This document shows, one piece after another, positions 1-5,901 of a stretch of DNA of 8,171 nucleotides (its first letter is position 1; each line of letters begins with the position of its first letter). The stretch is from an uncultured beta proteobacterium (GTDB lineage: Bacteria; Pseudomonadota; Gammaproteobacteria; Burkholderiales; SG8-39), in NCBI GenBank assembly GCA_903868285.1, contig CAIPUP010000309.1:1-8171 (forward strand). Reading direction: 5' to 3'. Both the position numbers and the translations under genes were made by a program. The notes beneath the pieces were generated by a model. The model was not told the origin of the DNA. It worked only from the letters and a program-made list of their open reading frames with translations, and did not search any database.

Positions 1-94
1 GCAGATGGTCCTTGGGCACGCGACTGCCATCGCCCAGGCCGGTGTCACCGCCGTCACCGGTGCGGGTGGTGATGCTGGAAAGACGATGGCCCAT
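1..94 (-). CDS. Cob(I)alamin adenosyltransferase, PduO type (N-terminal fragment, cut by window edge)
   Basis: Reading the minus strand from the ATG at 94-92 gives 31 residues and then the window ends. They begin MGHRLSSITTRTGD and continue with GLGDGSRVPKD. This is the hallmark N-terminus of PduO-type ATP:corrinoid adenosyltransferases, in which the TRTGD-G-T-GL-DGSRV-KD segment forms part of the ATP-binding site. Family members transfer the adenosyl group of ATP to cob(I)alamin to make coenzyme B12 in the cytoplasm; full length is usually about 180-200 residues, so about 85% of the gene lies outside the window. Upstream on the minus strand there is only a weak GAGA-like ribosome binding site. 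The gene diverges from the plus-strand TauE gene and shares its intergenic region. The family call rests on the motif and is firm; the function is known for the family, and nothing here shows which B12-dependent enzyme it serves. Confidence 0.93.
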   Translation of the reverse strand, partial: MGHRLSSITTRTGDGGDTGLGDGSRVPKDHL

Positions 95-238
95 GGTGTT
101 TGTCTCGCTGTCAAAAAAGCGTTGCCGATTGCGTTGCCGATGGTGTTGCTGGCGGTGTTTCTGCGGTGCGGTTGGTGCAATGCGCGATCGTAGCATCGCA
201 GGTTGCCGAGCAAGGCTGTAGTCGTGCATGGTCGTACA
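95..238. promoter_or_regulatory. Divergent intergenic region between adenosyltransferase and TauE genes
   Basis: These 144 bp lie between two divergent starts and must hold the promoters for both genes if each has its own. I see no good match to sigma-70 -35/-10 hexamers at proper spacing on either strand. The visible structure is a degenerate 12-bp tandem repeat at 119-166 and a weak inverted repeat, GCGAT at 184-188 and ATCGC at 195-199 with a 6-base loop. A plus-strand reading frame crosses the region, but it overlaps the conserved adenosyltransferase start and has no recognisable product. The regulatory role is inferred from gene arrangement only. Confidence 0.45.
119..166. repeat. Degenerate 12-bp tandem repeat, four units
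   Basis: Four head-to-tail 12-base units are visible: GCGTTGCCGATT (119-130), GCGTTGCCGATG (131-142), GTGTTGCTGGCG (143-154) and GTGTTTCTGCGG (155-166). The first two differ at one base, and the last two have diverged further while keeping the G-GTT--TG or G-GTTGC core. The repeat lies entirely in the divergent non-coding region, so it could be a set of phased operator sites or simply a relic of replication slippage. A 12-bp period is not a whole helical turn, which argues mildly against helically phased binding. Confidence 0.6.
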
Positions 239-1234
239 ATGCGCACCGTGTCAAAACCCATTCCCCATACTCTTGCTGGCGGTGCTGTGCGCATGCTGTG
301 TGCTGTTGCGCTGGTGCTGATGACGCTTGGCTTGTTCAATCTTGCTGCAGCTGCCGAGGTCGTTGCGCTTACCGATGCATTGGGCAGCGCTGCCGAGGAT
401 TGGTGGTTGTGGCCGTTGGCGCTGTTTGCGATTGCGCTGGTCATCGGTGTGGTGTCGGTCATGGGCGGTATCGGTGGTGGCACGCTGTTCGTGCCGGTGG
501 TTGGCGCACTGTTTCCGTTTCATCTTGATTTCGTGCGCGGTGCCGGTCTGATATTGGCCTTGGCGGGTGCGCTGGCAGCAGGGCCGCAGCTGCTGCGCGA
601 TGGACTGGCCAGCTTGCGTCTGGCCATGCCGCTGGCGCTGTTTGGTTCGGTGTTCTCGGTGCTGGGCGCGATGGTGGGACTAAGCCTGCCCGCCTCGGTA
701 GTGCAGATCGCGCTCGGTCTGCTGGTCTGCGCTATCGCTTTGCTGATGCTGCGATCCAGCGTCGCGGCAGAACAGGGCGGCGTGCAGGCCGATGCCATCG
801 CCCAGGCGCTGGGCATACGCGGTCGCTATGTCGATCCGGCCGACGGCTCGGCGGTGCGCTGGACGGTACATCGCACCATGGGCGGGGTGCCGGTATTTGC
901 GCTGATCGGTTTCATGGGCGGGCTGTTCGGCATCGGCGCGGGTTGGGCCAATATGCCGGCGCTGAATCTGCTGATGGGGGCACCACTCAAGCTGGCTGCC
1001 GGTACCTCCGGCCTGTTGCTGTCGGTGGTGAATACCTCAGCCACCTGGGTCTATCTCAATCGGGGTGCGGTGTTGCCGCTGCTGGTGGTGCCCACGGTGC
1101 TCGGCGTGATGCTGGGAGCAATGCTGGGTGGGCGCCTGCTGCGTCGGGTCAGTGCCCGCACCGTGCGCTACACCGTCATCGTGCTGTTGCTGGCAGCCGG
1201 CCTGCGTTCGCTCATCAAGGGGCTGGCGGCATGA
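239..1234 (+). CDS. TauE/SafE-family membrane permease (putative sulfite/organosulfonate or anion exporter)
   Basis: An integral membrane protein of 331 residues from the ATG at 239. A hydrophobic stretch at residues 19-40, ending in AAAA, looks like a signal peptide or first membrane helix. Two homologous halves follow, as is typical of the family: the first carries the glycine-rich motif GGIGGGTLFVP at residues 76-86, the second the related segment GFMGGLFGIGAGW at 224-236. A hydrophilic loop at about 173-212 separates the halves. Known members move sulfite, sulfoacetate, taurine-derived anions or other small anions across the inner membrane, but substrates cannot be read from sequence. The start is uncertain: an in-frame TTG at 203 and ATG at 293 are alternatives, and none has a strong ribosome binding site. 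ATG 239 gives a positively charged N-region before the hydrophobic segment. The stop overlaps the next start by 4 bp, indicating an operon with the small membrane protein. Confidence 0.9.
   Translation: MRTVSKPIPHTLAGGAVRMLCAVALVLMTLGLFNLAAAAEVVALTDALGSAAEDWWLWPLALFAIALVIGVVSVMGGIGGGTLFVPVVGALFPFHLDFVRGAGLILALAGALAAGPQLLRDGLASLRLAMPLALFGSVFSVLGAMVGLSLPASVVQIALGLLVCAIALLMLRSSVAAEQGGVQADAIAQALGIRGRYVDPADGSAVRWTVHRTMGGVPVFALIGFMGGLFGIGAGWANMPALNLLMGAPLKLAAGTSGLLLSVVNTSATWVYLNRGAVLPLLVVPTVLGVMLGAMLGGRLLRRVSARTVRYTVIVLLLAAGLRSLIKGLAA
1217..1222 (+). promoter_or_regulatory. Ribosome binding site inside the TauE gene
   Basis: AAGGGG lies within the last codons of the TauE gene, 8 bases before the ATG at 1231. 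It supports that start for the small membrane protein and, with the ATGA stop-start overlap, suggests translational coupling. Confidence 0.6.
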
Positions 1235-1659
1235 ATCCTGTTACGCCGCAAGACGTTTCGCCGCACGATGTTTCGCCACACGACTTGCGCTATGCGCGCT
1301 GGATGCAGCGCGGTGCGCTGCTGGGGTTTGTGTTGTTGTTGCTGAGCTATGCGCTGTATCTGGGTGGTGTACTCAAGCCGGCGGTGGATCTGCAACGCCT
1401 GCCGCAACTATGGACGCTGCCGGTGGCGGACTATCTGCGTGCCAGTGGCAGTCAGGACGGCTGGTATTGGCTGTCGCAATTGCATCAGGGTGACTACCTC
1501 AATGTGCTGGGCATCGCTGTGCTCGCCTCGGTCACGCCGCTCTGTTATCTTGCCGTGCTGCCTGGTCTGTGGCGCGCTGGTGAACATGCGCTGGCCTGGA
1601 TCGCGGTCGCTGAGTTGCTGGTGTTGCTGTGTGCTGCTGCAGGTGTATTGGGTACTTGA
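1231..1659 (+). CDS. Small three-helix membrane protein, DUF1634-like, partner of TauE
   Basis: A protein of 142 residues. The N-terminal 20 residues are hydrophilic and repetitive (VTPQD-VSPHD-VSPHD). Hydrophobic helices are predicted by eye at about 27-48, 89-112 and 120-141, with a soluble loop of about 40 residues between the first and second. Size, topology and position right after a TauE gene fit DUF1634 membrane proteins, which commonly neighbour TauE/SafE permeases; I recognise no diagnostic motif, so the family assignment is tentative. The ATG overlaps the TauE stop codon (ATGA, 1231-1234) and is preceded by AAGGGG. This argues for co-translation and possibly a joint complex in the inner membrane. 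Function is unknown. No catalytic residues are apparent, so a structural or accessory role for the permease is the simplest guess. Confidence 0.8.
   Translation: MNPVTPQDVSPHDVSPHDLRYARWMQRGALLGFVLLLLSYALYLGGVLKPAVDLQRLPQLWTLPVADYLRASGSQDGWYWLSQLHQGDYLNVLGIAVLASVTPLCYLAVLPGLWRAGEHALAWIAVAELLVLLCAAAGVLGT
1240..1284 (+). repeat. 15-bp in-frame tandem repeat encoding V-S/T-P-H/Q-D
   Basis: Three consecutive 15-base units: GTTACGCCGCAAGAC (1240-1254), GTTTCGCCGCACGAT (1255-1269) and GTTTCGCCACACGAC (1270-1284). They encode VTPQD, VSPHD and VSPHD. The second and third differ at two synonymous positions. The repeat falls in the hydrophilic N-terminus, before the first membrane helix, and the period keeps the reading frame. 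Confidence 0.85.
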
Positions 1660-1705
1660 GAGGCCCGAGAGAAATTAACGTAAGTTATTGATTTGATTGA
1701 ATAAA
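1660..1705 (+). promoter_or_regulatory. AT-rich gap before the MFS transporter, possible promoter or leader
   Basis: This 46-bp gap separates the small membrane protein from the MFS gene. From about 1672 it is far richer in A and T than the surrounding DNA, which is typical of a promoter or operator in a GC-rich genome. TAAC at 1676-1679 and GTTA at 1684-1687 form a short inverted repeat with a 4-base spacer. TTGAGA at 1656-1661 is a possible -35 element, but no acceptable -10 lies 16-18 bases downstream. No Shine-Dalgarno sequence is evident before the ATG at 1706. Transcription could start here for the MFS-glcDEF unit or read through from the TauE pair. Confidence 0.35.
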
Positions 1706-3004
1706 ATGACACAGCCTCAGGCCGATGGCAAGACCTCGAAAGTTCCTCGTTCGCCGCTCTCTGCGGCCACGCTGGCGCTGATCTGTGGCGGCATGATCCT
1801 CACCCTGGCGCTGGGCATACGCCATGGTTTTGGTTTGTTCCTGCAGCCCATGAGCCTGGCCAATGGTTGGGGGCGCGAGGTGTTCGGATTGTCGGTGGCG
1901 CTGTCCAATCTGATCTGGGGTGTGGCCCAGCCCTTCACCGGCATGCTGGCCGATCGCATTGGTGCGCGGCGGGTACTGATCGCAGGTGGCACGCTGTTTT
2001 GCGCCGGACTGGCCGGCATGGCGCATTCCACCCAGCCCTGGCATCTGGTGCTGTCCATTGGCGTACTGGTCGGCGTCGGCATGAGCTGCTGCACCTTCAA
2101 CATCGTGCTCAGTGCGCTCGGTCGCTTGTCTCCACCCGAGAACCGCAGCAAGGTGTTCGGTGCTGCCAGTTCAGCCGGCTCCCTCGGTCAGTTTCTGCTC
2201 ATGCCGATGGTGGCGGTGCTCATCGGCAGCATTGGTTGGTACTGGGCGCTGGTGGCGCTGGCGGTGGCGGTGGCGATGGTGGTACCGCTCTCGGCCGGCA
2301 TTCGCGACAAAGGCTATGGCAGCTCGCTCAACGCCGATGGCACGCCGCAGACCGGTCTGGTGTCAACCCGCGAAGCGGTGTGTGCCGCTGCCACCAATCG
2401 CAATTTCTGGCTGCTGGGGCTGGGCTATTTCACCTGTGGCTTCCAGGTGGTGTTCATCGGCACGCATTTCCCGGCCTATGTGGTGGACAAGGGGCTCACC
2501 GCATTCGATGGCACCGTGGCGCTGGCCTTGATCGGCTTTTTCAATATCTTCGGTTCCTATTACGCCGGCGTGCTGGGTCAGCGTTTTCATAAAACCTATT
2601 TGCTGGCGATTGCCTATCTGTCGCGCAGTGTGCTGATCGTGCTGATGCTGTCGTTTCCGCTCACCCCCTGGAGCGTGTATCTGTTCGCCATGGGTCTGGG
2701 CATCACCTGGCTGGCCACCGTGCCGCTGACCAGTGGCGTGGTGGCTGGTATCTGGGGCGTGCGCCATATGGCCATGCTGACCGGCATGGTGTTTCTGTTT
2801 CACCAGGTTGGCAGCTTCTTTGGTGGCTGGCTGGGCGGATTGATTTTTGATCGCACCGGTTCCTATGACCTGGTGTGGTGGATCGCCATCGGTCTGGGCC
2901 TGACTGCAGCGCTGATCAACCTGCCGATTGATGAGCGTCCGGCACAGCCGCGTGATGCGGTGCCTGGTGCGGTCGCTGGTGCAACGCGTGCAACCGCTGG
3001 TTGA
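1706..3004 (+). CDS. MFS transporter, monocarboxylate/oxalate-formate antiporter-like; candidate glycolate or lactate permease
   Basis: A 432-residue protein with about 12 hydrophobic segments, the normal size for the major facilitator superfamily. The family motif between helices 2 and 3 appears as GMLADRIGARR at residues 79-89. Helix 1 carries GIRHGFGLFL (37-46), whose arginine is a plausible carboxylate contact. The sequence GWGREVFGLSVALS at 54-67 resembles prokaryotic monocarboxylate (OFA-type) carriers. The polar C-terminal tail, after about residue 410, is short and alanine-rich. The gene ends directly before glcD, so a role in importing glycolate, D-lactate or a related 2-hydroxy acid for GlcDEF is the natural inference; E. 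coli uses the unrelated carrier GlcA. Substrate is not provable from sequence. A TTG at 1697 would add three residues, but the ATG is preferred. No convincing ribosome binding site is visible for either. Confidence 0.9.
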   Translation: MTQPQADGKTSKVPRSPLSAATLALICGGMILTLALGIRHGFGLFLQPMSLANGWGREVFGLSVALSNLIWGVAQPFTGMLADRIGARRVLIAGGTLFCAGLAGMAHSTQPWHLVLSIGVLVGVGMSCCTFNIVLSALGRLSPPENRSKVFGAASSAGSLGQFLLMPMVAVLIGSIGWYWALVALAVAVAMVVPLSAGIRDKGYGSSLNADGTPQTGLVSTREAVCAAATNRNFWLLGLGYFTCGFQVVFIGTHFPAYVVDKGLTAFDGTVALALIGFFNIFGSYYAGVLGQRFHKTYLLAIAYLSRSVLIVLMLSFPLTPWSVYLFAMGLGITWLATVPLTSGVVAGIWGVRHMAMLTGMVFLFHQVGSFFGGWLGGLIFDRTGSYDLVWWIAIGLGLTAALINLPIDERPAQPRDAVPGAVAGATRATAG

Positions 3005-3020
3005 GTGACGTTTCGAATCC

Positions 3021-3024
3021 GGGA
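3021..3024 (+). promoter_or_regulatory. Weak ribosome binding site deciding the glcD start
   Basis: GGGA lies four bases before the ATG at 3029. Spacing is short, so this is modest support, but the upstream in-frame GTG at 3005 directly abuts the MFS stop codon and any ribosome binding site for it would have to lie within the end of the MFS gene, where none is obvious. Confidence 0.4.
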
Positions 3025-3028
3025 AATC

Positions 3029-4591
3029 ATGACCACTAACCAAGGCAAGGCCATGCTGGCCGACGGTGTGTTTCGGCAATCCGAAGTGGTGGCACGCCTG
3101 CGTGCGGTGCTGCCGGCCGAGTCGGTGCTATGGCAGCGCGAGGACACTCGGCCCTACGAATGCGATGGGCTGTCGGCCTATCGCCAGTTGCCGATGGTGG
3201 TGGCCTTGCCGCGCGATGAGGCCGAGGTGATGGCGGTGATGCGTATCTGTGCTGCGTTAAAGGTGCCACTGGTGGCACGGGGCGCGGGCACCGGGCTCTC
3301 GGGTGGTGCCTATCCGCATGCCAATGGCGTGTTGCTGTCCCTGGCCAAGATGAATCGCATCCTGCAGCTCGACCCGTTGGCGCGCGTCGCACGTGTCCAG
3401 CCAGGGGTACGCAATGCCGCCATTTCCGAGGCGGCTGCGCCGCATGGCCTGTATTACGCCCCGGACCCGTCCTCGCAGATCGCCTGCTCCATCGGTGGCA
3501 ATGTGGCCGAGAACTCCGGCGGCGTGCATTGCCTCAAGTACGGCCTGACGGTGAACAATGTGCTGCGGGTACGGGCACTGGTGCTGGGCGAGGGTGCGGG
3601 CGAGGGTGAGGGTGCGGGTGTGGGTGCGGATACGAGTGCCGGTCAACGTGGGCAGCCGGAGATCATCGAGTTTGGCAGTGAGGCACCGGATGCGCCCGGA
3701 CTGGACATGCTGGCCTTGCTGATCGGCAGCGAAGGCATGCTGGCGGTGGTGACCGAGATCAGCGTCAAGCTGTTGCCACGACCGCAACTGGCGCGCTGTG
3801 TGCTGGCGGCCTTCGATGATGTCGAGCGTGCCGGCGAGGCGGTGGCAGCGGTGATCGCCGCCGGCATCATTCCGGCCGGACTGGAAATGATGGATCAGCC
3901 GGCCACGCATGCGGTGGAGCAGTTCGTGCACGCTGGCTATCCGATGGATGCTGCAGCCATCCTGCTGTGTGAGGCCGATGGCACGCCGGAGGAAGTCGAG
4001 GAGGAGATCGCCCGCATGACCGAGGTGCTGCGCGGTGCCGGCGCGACCGAATTCCGCATCTCGCGCGACGAGGCCGAGCGGTTGCGTTTCTGGTCCGGGC
4101 GCAAGGCGGCCTTTCCTGCGGTCGGTCGCATCTCGCCCGATTACTACTGCATGGACGGCACCATCCCGCGCAAGCACCTCGGGCGCATCCTGCGTTTCAT
4201 TGCCCAGATGGAAACCAAGTACGGCCTGCGCTGCCCGAATGTGTTTCATGCCGGCGATGGCAACTTGCATCCGCTGATCCTGTTCAATGCCAACGACCCG
4301 GATCAGCTGCATCGCACCGAGCAGTTTGCCGCCGAGGTGCTGGAGCAATGCATTGCGGTCGGTGGCACCGTCACCGGCGAGCATGGTGTCGGCATCGAGA
4401 AGATCAACCAGATGTGCCAGCAGTTTTCTGCGCCCGAGCTGGCGCAGTTCCGTGCCCTGAAGCTGGCCTTCGATCCGGACGGCCTGCTCAATCCGGACAA
4501 GAACATTCCCAGCCTGCATCGCTGCGCCGAGTTTGGTGGCATGCACATTCGTGGCGGCGAGCTGCCGTTCCCGGAACTGCCGCGCTTCTGA
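3029..4591 (+). CDS. glcD: Glycolate oxidase, FAD-linked subunit GlcD
   Basis: GlcD is the catalytic FAD subunit of the membrane-associated glycolate oxidase, which converts glycolate (often also D-lactate) to glyoxylate. The protein is 520 residues from the ATG at 3029. Clear GlcD sequence includes YECDGLSAYR near residue 43, the FAD-binding glycine motif GAGTGLSGGA (85-94), YYAPDPSSQIACSIGGNVAE (142-161) and GSEGML (233-238). The C-terminal half has DYYCMDGTIPR (about 371-381), FHAGDGNLHP (about 406-415) with the family's His/Asp cluster, and GEHGVG (about 450-455). It ends in FPELPRF, like the E. coli protein as I remember it. The ATG at 3029 puts YECDG at nearly the same distance from the N-terminus as in E. 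coli; GTG 3005 would add eight residues. It is about 20 residues longer than E. coli GlcD (499 aa), explained by a Gly/Glu/Ala-rich insertion after residue 186. glcE starts one base after its stop. Confidence 0.97.
   Translation: MTTNQGKAMLADGVFRQSEVVARLRAVLPAESVLWQREDTRPYECDGLSAYRQLPMVVALPRDEAEVMAVMRICAALKVPLVARGAGTGLSGGAYPHANGVLLSLAKMNRILQLDPLARVARVQPGVRNAAISEAAAPHGLYYAPDPSSQIACSIGGNVAENSGGVHCLKYGLTVNNVLRVRALVLGEGAGEGEGAGVGADTSAGQRGQPEIIEFGSEAPDAPGLDMLALLIGSEGMLAVVTEISVKLLPRPQLARCVLAAFDDVERAGEAVAAVIAAGIIPAGLEMMDQPATHAVEQFVHAGYPMDAAAILLCEADGTPEEVEEEIARMTEVLRGAGATEFRISRDEAERLRFWSGRKAAFPAVGRISPDYYCMDGTIPRKHLGRILRFIAQMETKYGLRCPNVFHAGDGNLHPLILFNANDPDQLHRTEQFAAEVLEQCIAVGGTVTGEHGVGIEKINQMCQQFSAPELAQFRALKLAFDPDGLLNPDKNIPSLHRCAEFGGMHIRGGELPFPELPRF
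3586..3624 (+). repeat. G-rich hexanucleotide repeat with G-quadruplex pattern inside glcD
   Basis: Seven GGG tracts start at 3586, 3592, 3598, 3604, 3610, 3616 and 3622, each separated by exactly three bases (CGA, TGC, CGA, TGA, TGC, TGT). This is an uninterrupted (GGGNNN) array on the coding strand, so both the non-template DNA and the mRNA match the canonical quadruplex rule with 3-base loops. It encodes alternating glycine with Glu, Ala or Val (GEGAGEGEGAGVGA) in a segment absent from E. coli GlcD. Whether it folds in the cell is not shown. Confidence 0.85.
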
Positions 4592-4592
4592 T

Positions 4593-5846
4593 ATGACTCC
4601 GAATACACACACGAATACGCACACGGATACGCACGCGGATACACACGCGGATACACACGCGGATAGCGGCATCGACCTATTGGCCAATTACGCCCGACGC
4701 ATACGCGCCGCGGCAGCCGAGGGCCGTTCACTGCATGTGCGTGGCGGCGGCAGCAAGGACTTCTATGGCAATGGGCCTGCTGCGCCGGGTTTGTCAGGCG
4801 CGGCAGAATCGCCTGAGGTGCTGGATACCCGTGGCTGGCACGGCATCCTGGCCTATGAGCCCTCGGAGCTGGTGATCACCGCACGCGCTGGTACGCCGTT
4901 GGCGCTGTTGCAGCAGACGCTGGCCGAGGCCGGGCAATACCTGCCGTGCGAGAGCCCGTTGTTTGGTTCGGCCACGCTGGGGGGCATGGTGGCTGCTGGC
5001 CTGTCCGGCCCGGGGCGCATGGCTGCGGGTGCGGTGCGCGACTTCGTGCTCGGCGCCACGCTCATGGATGGCCAGGGCGAGATCAAACGCTTTGGCGGCA
5101 CGGTGATGAAGAACGTCGCCGGCTATGACGTGGCGCGTGCGCTGACCGGTTCGATGGGTACCTTGGGTTTGCTGCTGGATCTGTCGGTCAAGACCCTGCC
5201 ACTGGCACCAGCCGAGGCGACTCTGTGTTTCGAGCTCGATCAGCCAGGCATGATCGAGCAGCTCAATCGCTGGTCGGCGCAGCCGCTGCCGCTCAGTGCC
5301 AGTCTGTGGCAATTGAGGGATGGTGCTGGTGTTTTGCATCTGCGCTTGCGCGGGGCGCAGGCAGCGGTGGCCGCGGCCTGCCAGCGTCTGGGTGGCGAGC
5401 GTCTTGATGACAGCGCCGCGACGCAACTCTGGGACGATGTGCGCGAGCAGCGTCATCGTTGGTTCTCGCCGCAAGGCAAGCCGCAGGATTCTTGCTCCGA
5501 AGACCTTTGGCGTATCGCCGTGCCCTCGACCACGCCGGCGCTCGATCTGGATGGTCCGACGCTGATCGAATGGGCTGGTGGTCTGCGCTGGTTGCGTGTG
5601 GCGGTGAGTAGTGTTGCCGAACGCATGGCGCAGGCGGCGCTGATCCGTGCCACGGCTGAACGTGTTGGTGGCCATGCCACGCTGTTCCGGCGTGCCTCGC
5701 TGGCGGCCGAGGGTGCCACTGGGCCAGCCGAGCCGGAGGCCTTTCACCCGCTCAAGCCCGCCATGATGGCGTTGCAGCAGCGCCTCAAGCATGCCTTCGA
5801 CCCGCATCGGGTGTTCAATCGCGGTCGTTTGTACCGCGCGTTCTGA
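4593..5846 (+). CDS. glcE: Glycolate oxidase, FAD-binding subunit GlcE
   Basis: GlcE is the second FAD-domain subunit of glycolate oxidase, required for activity together with GlcD and GlcF. The protein is 417 residues from the ATG at 4593, one base after the glcD stop, so translational coupling is likely; no separate ribosome binding site is seen. The family domain starts near residue 27. Recognisable segments are GGGSKDFYG (51-59), YEPSELVITARAGTPL (88-103), the Gly-rich TLGGMVAAGLSGP (128-140), VRDFVLGA (148-155), RFGGTVMKNVAGYD (166-179), and the C-terminal DPHRVFNRGRLY. It exceeds E. coli GlcE (about 350 aa) by roughly 65 residues. About 25 of these are a Thr-His-Ala/Thr-Asp repeat at the N-terminus that looks added on, and others fall in loops such as one near residue 62-76. 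The true start could lie after the repeat (for example a TTG near 4680), but ATG 4593 is best placed. Confidence 0.95.
   Translation: MTPNTHTNTHTDTHADTHADTHADSGIDLLANYARRIRAAAAEGRSLHVRGGGSKDFYGNGPAAPGLSGAAESPEVLDTRGWHGILAYEPSELVITARAGTPLALLQQTLAEAGQYLPCESPLFGSATLGGMVAAGLSGPGRMAAGAVRDFVLGATLMDGQGEIKRFGGTVMKNVAGYDVARALTGSMGTLGLLLDLSVKTLPLAPAEATLCFELDQPGMIEQLNRWSAQPLPLSASLWQLRDGAGVLHLRLRGAQAAVAAACQRLGGERLDDSAATQLWDDVREQRHRWFSPQGKPQDSCSEDLWRIAVPSTTPALDLDGPTLIEWAGGLRWLRVAVSSVAERMAQAALIRATAERVGGHATLFRRASLAAEGATGPAEPEAFHPLKPAMMALQQRLKHAFDPHRVFNRGRLYRAF
4605..4664 (+). repeat. 12-bp in-frame tandem repeat at the 5' end of glcE
   Basis: Five consecutive 12-base units: ACACACACGAAT (4605-4616), ACGCACACGGAT (4617-4628), ACGCACGCGGAT (4629-4640) and two identical ACACACGCGGAT (4641-4652, 4653-4664). 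They encode THTN, THTD, THAD, THAD, THAD. Identical units at the downstream end and diverged ones upstream suggest growth by slippage. The period preserves the frame, so copy-number change would alter N-terminal length without shifting the reading frame. Confidence 0.92.
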
Positions 5847-5891
5847 ATCATGTTGCCCCGCCACGCAGTCACCGTAGCCCTACCCAGTCAC

Positions 5892-5895
5892 GGAG
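5892..5895 (+). promoter_or_regulatory. Ribosome binding site of glcF
   Basis: GGAG sits six bases before the ATG at 5902, in the 55-bp gap after glcE. It is the clearest Shine-Dalgarno sequence in the glc cluster and fixes the glcF start. Confidence 0.7.
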
Positions 5896-5901
5896 CCTTG
5901 T

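Noticed and set aside
5..193. Plus-strand frame of 62 codons at the left edge
   Set aside because: It overlaps the adenosyltransferase start on the other strand, which has a diagnostic motif, and then follows the non-coding 12-bp repeat.
1656..1686. Sigma-70 promoter before the MFS gene (TTGAGA plus downstream AT-rich bases)
   Set aside because: No hexamer resembling TATAAT lies at 16-18 base spacing, so only a general AT-rich regulatory gap is reported.
2248..2283. GGTGGC-like hexamer repetition in the MFS gene
   Set aside because: It encodes an Ala/Val/Leu-rich membrane helix; repeated GCG and GTG codons are enough to explain it.
3005..3028. GTG start at 3005 for glcD
   Set aside because: It abuts the MFS stop with no ribosome binding site and would add eight residues compared with the E. 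coli N-terminus; ATG 3029 fits better.
2363..3079. Minus-strand frame of 238 codons opposite the MFS gene
   Set aside because: It has no domain and an Arg/His/Gln-rich composition; the membrane protein on the plus strand explains the region.
3279..3303. Second G-quadruplex-like pattern in glcD (four G-tracts)
   Set aside because: It encodes the conserved glycine-rich FAD motif GAGTGLSGG, so the G-tracts are explained by protein constraint and GC-rich codon choice.
3257..4687. Open minus-strand frame of 476 codons opposite glcD
   Set aside because: The plus strand encodes unmistakable GlcD with all family motifs. The antisense product is rich in His, Arg and Gln with no recognisable domain, as expected from the reverse of GC-rich coding DNA.
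4794..5864. Open minus-strand frame of 356 codons opposite glcE
   Set aside because: It mirrors the real glcE gene and has shadow-type composition without domains.
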